Shown here piece by piece: positions 40,815-48,702 of a stretch of 64,000 nucleotides of DNA (position 1 is the first letter of the stretch; every line of letters starts with the position of its first letter). Made by a program: the position numbers and the translations under genes. The notes under the pieces are model-generated. The model saw nothing but the letters and a program-made list of their open reading frames with translations, did not search any database and had not been told where the DNA came from. The stretch is from Amycolatopsis sp. EV170708-02-1 (GTDB taxonomy: Bacteria > Actinomycetota > Actinomycetes > Mycobacteriales > Pseudonocardiaceae), in contig NZ_CP092497.1 in the NCBI RefSeq assembly GCF_022479115.1, positions 1,240,001 to 1,304,000 on the forward strand, read 5' to 3'.

Positions 40815-42127
40815 ACTGCGCCCTCCACGGCCCACCGGCCAGAGCGCCACCGCACCAGCAGGGTCGCCAGCCGCAGCAGCATGAACAGCGAGAGGCCGGT
40901 CCAGATCCCGGCCAGCCCCCAGCCGAAGGCGAGCGACAGCCAGATCAGCGGCAGGAATCCCACCGCCGCGCTCAGCAGGGTCGCGTTGCGCAGGAACGCG
41001 GCGTCGCCCGCGCCGAGCAGGACGCCGTCCAGCGCGAACACCACCCCGGCGATCGGTTGCAGCGCGACGAAGAACCACCAGGCGTGCGGGATCTGGCCGA
41101 GTACGGCCGCGTCCGAGGTGAACACTCGCGGCAGCACCCCGGCCACCGACGCGAACACGACACCGAGGAAGCAGCCGAACACCAGGCCGTAGACGGTGAT
41201 CTGGTTCGACACCCCGCGCGCCCGTTTGCTCGCCCCGGCGCCGAGCGCGGCGCCCACGAGCGACTGCGCGGCGATCGCGAGCGAGTCCAGCACCAGCGCG
41301 AGGAACGTCCACAGCTGCAGCACGACCTGGTGCGCACCGACGGCCTCGGTGGACGTCCGCGCGGCGACCGCGGCGGCGGAGACGAAGCACGCCTGGAACG
41401 CGAGGCTGCGCAGCACCAGATCCCGGCCGAGGCCGAGCTGGGCGCGCATCACCTTCGGCTCCGGGCGCAGCGGCACCCGCTCTCGCACGAGGGCCGCGAC
41501 GAACAGCGACGCCGAGATCACCTGCGCGACGACGTTCGCGATCGCCGAACCTTCCAGCCCCCAGTCCGCGCCGTACACCAGCACCGGGCACAGTACGGCC
41601 GAGATCCCGTTGCCCGCCAGGACGTAGCGCAACGGTTTCGCGGAGTCCTGCACGCCGCGCATCCAGCCGTTGCCCGCCATCGTGATCAGGATGAACGGCG
41701 TGCCGAACAGGGCGATCCGCAGCCAGGAGACGGCGGCGTCGGTGATCGCGGCGTCCCCGGACAGGACCCGGGCGATCGGCGCGACCAGCAGCTGCCCGGC
41801 GACGATCACCACCAGCCCGACGATCACCGCCAGCCACGTCGCCTGGACGCCTTCGCGGACCGCGTCGCCACGACGGCCGGCGCCGTGCAACCGCGCCGTG
41901 CGCGACGTGGTGCCGTACGACAGGAACGTCAGCTGGCTCGAAACCTGCGACAGCACGACACCGCCGACGGCGAGACCGGCCAGCGGCAGCGCGCCGAGAT
42001 GCCCGACGACGGCCGTGTCCACCAGGACGTACAGCGGTTCGGCGGCGAGGACGCCGAGCGCGGGCACGGCGAGGCCGAGTACGCGTTTCGGCGGGACGCG
42101 CTCGTCGGATCCGGAAGCTTCAGGCAC
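40805..42127 (-). CDS. MATE-family multidrug/oxidant efflux protein (DinF-like)
   Basis: A 440-residue, 12-helix MATE-type antiporter in the DinF branch. Helix 1 is VLGLAVPALGVLAAEPLYVL, followed by DTAVVGHLGALPLAGLAVGG with the family Asp. LAGNGISAVLCPVLVYG and VYGLVFGCFLGVVF follow. GTG 42127 is preferred: TAGTCT (42134-42139, minus) is 6 nt upstream, and GTG 42130 would be only 3 nt from it. In mycobacteria dinF lies near nrnA and rbfA; here an accessory block (42.1-49.9 kb) separates them. Confidence 0.85.
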   Translation of the reverse strand: MPEASGSDERVPPKRVLGLAVPALGVLAAEPLYVLVDTAVVGHLGALPLAGLAVGGVVLSQVSSQLTFLSYGTTSRTARLHGAGRRGDAVREGVQATWLAVIVGLVVIVAGQLLVAPIARVLSGDAAITDAAVSWLRIALFGTPFILITMAGNGWMRGVQDSAKPLRYVLAGNGISAVLCPVLVYGADWGLEGSAIANVVAQVISASLFVAALVRERVPLRPEPKVMRAQLGLGRDLVLRSLAFQACFVSAAAVAARTSTEAVGAHQVVLQLWTFLALVLDSLAIAAQSLVGAALGAGASKRARGVSNQITVYGLVFGCFLGVVFASVAGVLPRVFTSDAAVLGQIPHAWWFFVALQPIAGVVFALDGVLLGAGDAAFLRNATLLSAAVGFLPLIWLSLAFGWGLAGIWTGLSLFMLLRLATLLVRWRSGRWAVEGAVRV

Positions 42128-42136
42128 CACCGCAGA

Positions 42137-42805
42137 CTAAAGGTCTGGTACGACAGTCCCATCCGCCGGACCGAAGCGGGAGTGCTTCACCCCGGTGGCG
42201 AACGCCCAGTACCGGTCGCCGTAGGACCAGTGCCACCATTCGCTCGGATAGTTCACGAAACCCGTCGTGGTCATCGCGTCGATGAGCGTTTCCCGGTTCG
42301 CGCGCGCTTCGGGGCCGATCAGCGCGGACTCGGTGAAGCATTCCGTCCCATACTCCGGCGGCGTCGCGTTCACTTCGGTCCCCATCGGCAGTTCGACGCC
42401 GTCGACGGTGCACAGCGTGAGATCCACCGCTCCCCCGGCGACATGCGGCGCGACTTCGGGCGGCGACACGTAGGTGGCGGCTTCGGCGGCCACCTGTCCG
42501 GACGACCAGTCCGGGTTGGCGCGCGCGATCCGGGCCATGCTGTCCGCGAAGTACCGCTCCTGCGTTTCCCTCGGCCGGAATCCCTCGACGACGAGCAGCC
42601 GGAGCCCGCGCGGGAGCTGGCATTGCGCCGCGACGAGCCGGTCCGCGACGCTGAGCCGCACGTGCGCGAAGGCGCCCCGTTCGTCGGCGAGCCTGGGGTC
42701 GATCCGGATGGCGCCGGTTTCGCGCAGGTCCACCAAGGGTTCTCCGCACTCCCGGACGGGTACGGCGGCGATGCGGGGATCCGACAACGACACGAACGAA
42801 GACAT
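42137..42805 (-). CDS. D-Ala-D-Ala dipeptidase-like M15 peptidase (VanX-like)
   Basis: A 222-residue zinc peptidase of the M15 family. The zinc/active-site motifs are HVAGGAVDLTL (His and Asp) and SEWWHWSYGDRYWA (catalytic Glu and His), with VEGFRPRETQERYFADS earlier. VanX and related enzymes split D-Ala-D-Ala. No signal peptide, as in VanX itself. ATG 42805 is used; ATG 42814 is in frame. It lies directly downstream of the SARP regulator on the same strand, so it may be part of a cell-wall response (inference). No VanA/H genes are next to it. Confidence 0.8.
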   Translation of the reverse strand: MSSFVSLSDPRIAAVPVRECGEPLVDLRETGAIRIDPRLADERGAFAHVRLSVADRLVAAQCQLPRGLRLLVVEGFRPRETQERYFADSMARIARANPDWSSGQVAAEAATYVSPPEVAPHVAGGAVDLTLCTVDGVELPMGTEVNATPPEYGTECFTESALIGPEARANRETLIDAMTTTGFVNYPSEWWHWSYGDRYWAFATGVKHSRFGPADGTVVPDL

Positions 42806-42830
42806 GGGCCCCACTGTCCACCAGCGTCCT

Positions 42831-45800
42831 TCAGGAACGCTGTAACCCGGCTACAGCGGAGAGTTCCCGGTACTCGCGGGCACCGTAGGTCCGGAAGATC
42901 TCGCAGGCCTCCGTGGTCATCCGCCGCCCGGCCGGTGCGTCGCCGAGCGCGTCGTGGACCTCCGCGAGCGTGCGCAGGGTCCGTGCCCGGAACAGTTCGG
43001 CGCGCAGGTCGGTCCACCGCTGGAGCGCATCCTCCAGGCAGCCCTTCGCCTGGTACAACCGGCCTTCGGCGAGATGCACCTCCCCGACGACGCGAAGAGT
43101 GCACGCGTGGCCGAAGGCGTCGCCGAGTTCACGGCAGACCTCCAGCGCGTTCTCCGCGAACCGCCGCGCCGCGACCGAATCGCCGCGCCGCAGCAACGCC
43201 TTGGCCAGCGCGCGTTCGGAATACGCCGCCAGCATCCGGTCCTCGGTGCCCTCGAACACCGCGAGCGCGGCACGCGCGAACTCTTCGGCTTCGGCCCACT
43301 CGCCGCGCGCCCGGTGGTACAGCGACAGGCTGCGCAGCGTCAGCCCCTCGCCGCGCCGGGAGCCCGCCGCCGCGAACGACGCCCGCGCCTCGGTCAGCGC
43401 GGTCAGCGCTCCCGGGTATTCGCCCAGCTCCAGCCGCACCGTGCCGGCCAGCCGGTGGACGTGGCCCATCGCCCCCGGATCGTCCAGCCCGGACCACATC
43501 CGCCCGGCCCGGTCCAGGAAGTGCACCGCCTCGGGCAGGTAGCCCTGCTCACGGCAGGCGGCGCCGAGCGCGGCGAGAGTGGCGGCCTCGCCGCGGACGT
43601 CACCGGCGGCGCGGAACATCGACAGCGCCTGGCTCAGATGCGCGCGGGACCGGGGGAAATCGTCGTGCTCGTAGTACAGCTGCCCGAGCCCCGCCAGCAG
43701 AGTCGCCTCGCCCAGGGCGTTTTCGGTGCGGCGGGCGGCGGTGAGCGCCGCGTCGTGGGTGCGGCGCCATGAGCCGAGCGAATCGTCGAGGACCCGGTTG
43801 TGCCCGCCGAACGCGGTGCCGCACAAGGCGGACGAGAGTCCGACCGCGATGTCGACCAGATCCAGTGCCGCCGCCAACTCGACGGCGGTGGTCATCGCCT
43901 CCTCCTCGGCGCGGAACCATTCGTACGGCCTGGCCACCACCCGCCGGGCGATCTCCTCCCCGACGGGACGGCCCAGCCGGGAAGTGCCCTGGATCGACGG
44001 CACGACCGGCGGCAGGGTCTCGTTGATCCGTTCGACCAGCCAGATCCAGCCGCCGAGCACCCGCTCGACGGCGGCGGCCCGGTCCGCGGCCGTCTCCTCC
44101 GCCACGGCCCGTTCCAGCGCGAACAGGCGGACCAGGTCGTGCAGCCGATACCGCATGAGCCCCAAGGGATCCACGCCGTCGACTTCGAGCAGTGACACGT
44201 CGACGAGGTCTTCGAGCACCTGCTCCGCGTCGTCCGGATCGGCTTCCATCGCCGCCGCGGCGACCCACGCGGGGAACTGCGCGAGACCGAGCATTCCCAG
44301 CCGTCGCAACGCGATCCGCGCCGCCTTGGGCAGGAGCGTGTAGCTCAGGTTGATACTGGCCCGCACCTCCTGGTCGCCGACCACCAGTTCGTCGAGGCGG
44401 CGCTGCTCCTGGGCGAGGCGGTTCGCCAGCCGGGACAGCGACCACTGCCGCCGGGACACCAGCCGCGCGCCGGCGACGCGGATCGCGAGCGGCAACTGGC
44501 CGCACAGTTCGGTGATCTCGGCGGCCGAAGCGGGCTCGGTGCTCGCGCGTTCGGCCCCGACGATGCGGGTGAGCAGATCGAGCGCGGCGTCCGCGGGCAG
44601 CACCCCCAGCTCGCAGAAGGCCGCACCGGCGAGCGCGGGAAGCCGGTTGCGCGACGTGACGACCACCGCGCACCCCGGGCCGCCGGGCAGCAGCGGCCGC
44701 ACCTGTGCCTCGTTCGCGGCGTCGTCGAGCACGACGAGCGTGCGGGTGCCGGCGAGCACCGTCCGGTAGCGGGCGACCCGTTCGTCGAGCGAGCCGGGCG
44801 GCGTCGTCGCGGGATCGAAGTCGCGCAGGACGCGGCCGAGTATTTCTTCGGCGGTGGCGGGGCTGTCGGTGGAGCCGTGGAGTTCGAGGTGCAGCTGCCC
44901 GTCGGGGAAGTGCTCGGCGATCTCGTGCGCGACCCGGTGCGCCAAGGTGGACTTGCCGACGCCGCCCGCGCCGGAGACGACGGCGACCGGCATCCCGCCG
45001 GGCCGTACCAAGGTCGCGCGCAGCGCCGCGAGCTCGGGCGCCCGGCCGGTGAAATCCGGTGGCGGCGACGGCAGTTGCCGGGGCGTGCGGGAGGTGACGG
45101 CCGGGAGCAGGGCGGTGTCGGAACGCAGGATCGATTCGTGCACCTGGCGCAGCTCCGGGCCGGGATCGATGCCGAGCTCGTCGGCTAGCACCTTCCGGCC
45201 GCGTTCGTAGGCTTCCAGCGCTTCGGCCTGCCGTCCGGACCGGTACAACGCGATCATGAGGCCGCCGCGCAGCCGTTCCCGCGTGGGATGCAGGGAGACC
45301 AGTTCGGTGAGTTCCGCGAGCAGCCGCGGCCCTTGCCCCGCCGCCAGGTCCGCGTCGACCCGCTCTTCGGTGACGGTCAGCCGCAGCTCGTCCAGCCTGG
45401 TCGCTTCGGCGCGCAGGAACGACTCGCCGATCCCGCCGAGCGCGGGCCCCCGCCACAGGGCGAGACCGGTGCGGAAGAGGTCCGCCGCCTCGGCGTGGTC
45501 CCCGCTCTGCGCGGCCCGCCGTCCCCGTTCCACCAGCTGTTCGAACATGCGCACGTCGAGGGCGTCCTCGGCGACGTCGGCGCGGTAGCCGTTCCGATCG
45601 GACACGATGACCTGCGGCGACCCCGCCGCGTCGAACGCGCGGCGCAGCGTCGCGACATACGTCTGCACCACCGCGCGGGCCGTCGTGGGCGGCTCCTCGC
45701 CCCAGACCACGCCGATCAGCCGTTCGGCGGGCACGGTCCGGCCGTGGCCCAGCAGCAGCGCGGCGAGCAGCGTGCGCGGTTTGACCCCCGGGAGCGCGAT

Positions 45801-45851
45801 CGGCCCCGACGGGCCCGCCACCTCCATCGGCCCGAGCAGAGAAAACCTCAT
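42831..45851 (-). CDS. SARP/AfsR-like regulator with NB-ARC and TPR domains
   Basis: A 1006-residue multidomain regulator. An OmpR-like winged helix (about residues 1-95) and a BTAD domain (about 96-245; YRSGRQAEALEAYERGRKVL, DELGIDPGPELR) make the SARP part. An NB-ARC ATPase follows, with P-loop VSGAGGVGKSTLA near residue 290 and LVVLDDAANE. The C-terminal half is TPR repeats (ALFRARTLRTL and similar). Such proteins activate secondary-metabolite or cell-wall genes after ligand binding. ATG 45851 follows GGGGAGGG. The likely targets are the divergent hydrolase genes. A CGCTGTAGCC inverted repeat lies in the promoter region and a second copy in the gene's own 3' end. Confidence 0.9.
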   Translation of the reverse strand: MRFSLLGPMEVAGPSGPIALPGVKPRTLLAALLLGHGRTVPAERLIGVVWGEEPPTTARAVVQTYVATLRRAFDAAGSPQVIVSDRNGYRADVAEDALDVRMFEQLVERGRRAAQSGDHAEAADLFRTGLALWRGPALGGIGESFLRAEATRLDELRLTVTEERVDADLAAGQGPRLLAELTELVSLHPTRERLRGGLMIALYRSGRQAEALEAYERGRKVLADELGIDPGPELRQVHESILRSDTALLPAVTSRTPRQLPSPPPDFTGRAPELAALRATLVRPGGMPVAVVSGAGGVGKSTLAHRVAHEIAEHFPDGQLHLELHGSTDSPATAEEILGRVLRDFDPATTPPGSLDERVARYRTVLAGTRTLVVLDDAANEAQVRPLLPGGPGCAVVVTSRNRLPALAGAAFCELGVLPADAALDLLTRIVGAERASTEPASAAEITELCGQLPLAIRVAGARLVSRRQWSLSRLANRLAQEQRRLDELVVGDQEVRASINLSYTLLPKAARIALRRLGMLGLAQFPAWVAAAAMEADPDDAEQVLEDLVDVSLLEVDGVDPLGLMRYRLHDLVRLFALERAVAEETAADRAAAVERVLGGWIWLVERINETLPPVVPSIQGTSRLGRPVGEEIARRVVARPYEWFRAEEEAMTTAVELAAALDLVDIAVGLSSALCGTAFGGHNRVLDDSLGSWRRTHDAALTAARRTENALGEATLLAGLGQLYYEHDDFPRSRAHLSQALSMFRAAGDVRGEAATLAALGAACREQGYLPEAVHFLDRAGRMWSGLDDPGAMGHVHRLAGTVRLELGEYPGALTALTEARASFAAAGSRRGEGLTLRSLSLYHRARGEWAEAEEFARAALAVFEGTEDRMLAAYSERALAKALLRRGDSVAARRFAENALEVCRELGDAFGHACTLRVVGEVHLAEGRLYQAKGCLEDALQRWTDLRAELFRARTLRTLAEVHDALGDAPAGRRMTTEACEIFRTYGAREYRELSAVAGLQRS
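42839..42859. promoter_or_regulatory. Inverted repeat CGCTGTAACC/GGCTACAGCG at the 3' end of the SARP gene
   Basis: CGCTGTAACC (42839-42848) and GGCTACAGCG (42850-42859), one base apart and with one mismatch. It lies in the last codons of the SARP gene. The same arms at 45894-45926 have a 13-nt spacer. Candidate operator half-sites; function is inferred. Confidence 0.45.
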
Positions 45852-45893
45852 CCGTCCCTCCCCCAGAGCGGATCCGCCTCCAGCGCGCCCCCT

Positions 45894-45926
45894 CGCTGTA
45901 GCCCGCGTTGAAGCGTGGCTACAGCG
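45894..45926. promoter_or_regulatory. Inverted repeat upstream of the SARP gene (candidate operator)
   Basis: CGCTGTAGCC (45894-45903) and GGCTACAGCG (45917-45926) are perfect 10-bp arms 13 nt apart, in the 129-bp region between the divergent SARP and hydrolase genes. They recur, with a one-base gap, at 42839-42859. Confidence 0.6.
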
Positions 45927-45980
45927 GCCTCCCGGAGCCTCTGTGTCGTCCACTCCACATCATGCTCAGGAAAGGTCGTC

Positions 45981-47282
45981 ATGAACAGCTCCGGTTCTCC
46001 CAGAGCGGTCCGGTTCGCCTCCGCATTCATGGCCCTCGTGACACTCGTCGCAGGCTTGCTCACGTTCGGCACGCGGAACGAGGCGAGTGCGGCGTCCACG
46101 GTGGGCGGCGCGATCTCCCGCGCCGAGATCATCGCCCGCGCCAAGTACTGGTACGACCGGGGCGACACCTGGTACAGCCAGGACCAGTCGGACGCGATCT
46201 CCGACGGCACCGGCGGCAAGTACCGGCCCGACTGCTCCGGCCTGGTGGCGATGGCCTGGCATCTGCCCAAGAAATCCGACGGCTGGGATCTCAACACCGG
46301 CGACTTCGAGTCGTATTCGCACAAGTCCTGGCTGCCGAGCCTGCACGATCTGCTGCCCGGTGACGCGCTGCTCAAGAACGGTCACATCGAGCTGTTCGAG
46401 AAGTGGGTCGACCCCAAGGACCACTCGGCGGGCGCCTGGGTCTACTCCGAGAACGACTACGGCCAGAAGACCAACCACAACACCAACTCCTGGTCGGAGA
46501 TGACCACCTACCGCGGCATCCGCTACGACAAGGTCATCGAAAAGTCGCTCGACGGCGGGGACTTCGACGGCAACGGCGCGGGCGACATCTACGCGACCGG
46601 CACCGGGACGTTGACGATCTGGAACGGCAAGGGCAACAACAACTTCGGCACCGCCGATCCGATCGGCGGCGGCTGGGAAGGCTTCACCCGGCCCGCGGCC
46701 GGCGACTTCAACAAAGACGGCAAAACCGACCTCGCCGCCGTGAAGAACGGCACCCTCTACGTCTGGAACGGCAAAGGCGGCAACAAGTTCGGCGCCGCCG
46801 ACGCCGTGGGCAGCGGCTGGGAACCCTTCACCGCGCCCGTCGCCGGAGACTTCAACAACGACGGCATCAGCGATCTCTCCGCCGTCAAGGACGGCACCCT
46901 CTACATCTGGAACGGCAAAGGCGCCAACCACTTCACCCCCGCAGACACCATCGGCGGCGGATGGGAACCCTTCACCGCACCCATCGCGGGCGACTTCAAC
47001 AACGACGGCAAAACCGACCTCGCCGCGGTCCGCGACGACAGCACGCTCTACATCTGGAACGGCAAGGGCAGCAACAAATTCGGCGACGCCGACGCCATCG
47101 GCGGCGGCTGGACCAACTACCACCGCACCCTGATGTCGCTGGGCGACGTCAACAAGGACGGCCACACCGACATCGGCGCCGTCGACCAGACCACCGGCAC
47201 CTTCTATCTCTGGAACGGCAAGGGCGCCAACAAGTTCGGCGCGGCCGACGCGCTCGGCGGCGGCTGGCTTCCGCACTTCTGA
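45981..47282 (+). CDS. Secreted NlpC/P60-like hydrolase with FG-GAP propeller
   Basis: A 433-residue exported protein. A signal peptide (VRFASAFMALVTLVAGLLTF) is followed by an NlpC/P60-like cysteine-hydrolase domain with catalytic cysteine in RPDCSGLVAMAWHL and His in LKNGHIELFEKW. From about residue 190 come five or six FG-GAP/VCBS repeats of a beta-propeller, each like AGDFNKDGKTDLAAVKNGTL followed by YVWNGKGGNKF. It should cut peptidoglycan or similar amide links outside the cell, using the propeller for binding. ATG 45981 follows AGGAAAGG. Its propeller DNA is nearly identical to that of the next gene. Divergent from the SARP regulator. Confidence 0.8.
   Translation: MNSSGSPRAVRFASAFMALVTLVAGLLTFGTRNEASAASTVGGAISRAEIIARAKYWYDRGDTWYSQDQSDAISDGTGGKYRPDCSGLVAMAWHLPKKSDGWDLNTGDFESYSHKSWLPSLHDLLPGDALLKNGHIELFEKWVDPKDHSAGAWVYSENDYGQKTNHNTNSWSEMTTYRGIRYDKVIEKSLDGGDFDGNGAGDIYATGTGTLTIWNGKGNNNFGTADPIGGGWEGFTRPAAGDFNKDGKTDLAAVKNGTLYVWNGKGGNKFGAADAVGSGWEPFTAPVAGDFNNDGISDLSAVKDGTLYIWNGKGANHFTPADTIGGGWEPFTAPIAGDFNNDGKTDLAAVRDDSTLYIWNGKGSNKFGDADAIGGGWTNYHRTLMSLGDVNKDGHTDIGAVDQTTGTFYLWNGKGANKFGAADALGGGWLPHF
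46559..47282. repeat. FG-GAP-encoding direct repeat, copy 1
   Basis: About 720 bp encoding the propeller of the first hydrolase is nearly identical in DNA to 47937-48659 in the next gene, with long exact stretches (for example around 46700-47080 against 48080-48460) and a few clustered differences at both ends. Confidence 0.85.
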
Positions 47283-47321
47283 CCGTTCCGTCCCCACCAC
47301 ACGACCTTGGAGGGTCGACCA

Positions 47322-48659
47322 GTGTCGAAGAACTTCACCCGCCGTGCGACCACGGCAGCCCTGACCGTCTTCGCGATCACCGCCCTGTCCCCCGTCGCGC
47401 ACGCCGAAGAGGAACCGGCCGGCTTGGTGACCGCCGCGTACGCGACCGCGCCGTGCGACCGCTCGGGCACCACCAGCGAGGACGCCGCCCTGGCCACGCG
47501 GCTCAACGGCACCCTGACCGCGAAGATGCGGGGATACCTGACCGCGTACCGGATGTCGTGCGCCCGCATGGTCGTCGATGCCGTGCGCGATCGCGGGCTG
47601 AGCCAGAGAGCCGCGGCCATCGCCATCGCCACCGTGATCGTGGAGACGAGCCTCCAGAACATCAGCGAGGAGGTCGACCACGACAGCCTCGGTCTGTTCC
47701 AGCAACGCGCGTCCTGGGGCAGCGCGGCGAACCGGCTCAACCCCGTCTGGGCCACCAACGCCTTCCTCGACAAGATGGTGCGCGTGTACCCGAACGGCTC
47801 GTGGAGCACGGCGCCGATCGGCGAGGTGTGCCAGGCGGTGCAGGTCTCGGCCTATCCGGACCGCTACCAGACCGAGGCCGGTGACGCGCAGAAGATCGTC
47901 AGCGCGTTGTGGCAGCGCTCGGTCGCGGACGGCGCGGACTTCGACGGCAACGGCGCCGGTGACATCTACGCCACCGGCACCGGCACGCTGACGATCTGGA
48001 ACGGCAAGGGCAACAACAACTTCACCGCGGCGGACGCGGTCGGCGGTGGCTGGGAAGGCTTCACTCGGCCCGCGGCCGGTGACTTCAACAAAGACGGCAA
48101 AACCGACCTCGCCGCCGTGAAGAACGGCACCCTCTACGTCTGGAACGGCAAGGGCGGCAACAAGTTCGGCGCCGCCGACGCCGTGGGCAGCGGCTGGGAA
48201 CCCTTCACCGCACCTGTCGCCGGAGACTTCAACAACGACGGCATCAGCGATCTCTCCGCCGTCAAGGACGGCACCCTCTACATCTGGAACGGCAAAGGCG
48301 CCAACCACTTCACCCCCGCAGACACCATCGGCGGCGGATGGGAACCCTTCACCGCACCCATCGCGGGCGACTTCAACAACGACGGCAAAACCGACCTCGC
48401 CGCGGTCCGCGACGACAGCACGCTCTACATCTGGAACGGCAAGGGCAGCAACAAATTCGGCGAGGCCGACGCCATCGGCGGCGGCTGGGGCGACTACCAC
48501 GCCACGCTGATGTCGCTCGGAGACGTCGACCAGGACGGCCACACCGACATCGGCGCCGTCAGCAAGACCAGCGGCACGCTGTACCTCTGGAACGGCAAGG
48601 GCGCCAACAGGTTCGGCGCGGCCGACGCGCTCGGCGGCGGCTGGCTCCCGCATTTCTGA
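47322..48659 (+). CDS. Secreted lysozyme-like (transglycosylase) protein with FG-GAP propeller
   Basis: A 445-residue exported protein. The signal peptide reads TTAALTVFAITALSPVAHA. The first domain (about residues 40-200) has the helical pattern AAIAIATVIVETSLQNIS with DHDSLGLFQQRASWGSA, typical of actinobacterial lysozyme/transglycosylase-like domains with an active-site Glu (in VIVETS). The rest is an FG-GAP propeller almost identical to that of the gene before it. GTG 47322 has GGAGGG 7 nt upstream. A 39-bp gap to the previous gene suggests one operon. Probably acts on the glycan backbone while its neighbour acts on peptides (inference). Confidence 0.75.
   Translation: MSKNFTRRATTAALTVFAITALSPVAHAEEEPAGLVTAAYATAPCDRSGTTSEDAALATRLNGTLTAKMRGYLTAYRMSCARMVVDAVRDRGLSQRAAAIAIATVIVETSLQNISEEVDHDSLGLFQQRASWGSAANRLNPVWATNAFLDKMVRVYPNGSWSTAPIGEVCQAVQVSAYPDRYQTEAGDAQKIVSALWQRSVADGADFDGNGAGDIYATGTGTLTIWNGKGNNNFTAADAVGGGWEGFTRPAAGDFNKDGKTDLAAVKNGTLYVWNGKGGNKFGAADAVGSGWEPFTAPVAGDFNNDGISDLSAVKDGTLYIWNGKGANHFTPADTIGGGWEPFTAPIAGDFNNDGKTDLAAVRDDSTLYIWNGKGSNKFGEADAIGGGWGDYHATLMSLGDVDQDGHTDIGAVSKTSGTLYLWNGKGANRFGAADALGGGWLPHF
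47937..48659. repeat. FG-GAP-encoding direct repeat, copy 2
   Basis: Second copy of the propeller-coding segment (see 46559-47282). The upstream enzymatic domains are unrelated, so the duplication ends at the domain junction, near GADFDGNGAGDIYATG. Confidence 0.85.
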
Positions 48660-48702
48660 GGCGACCCCGGTCCGCGCCCGGCCCCGGGCGCGGACCGATC
48701 GC

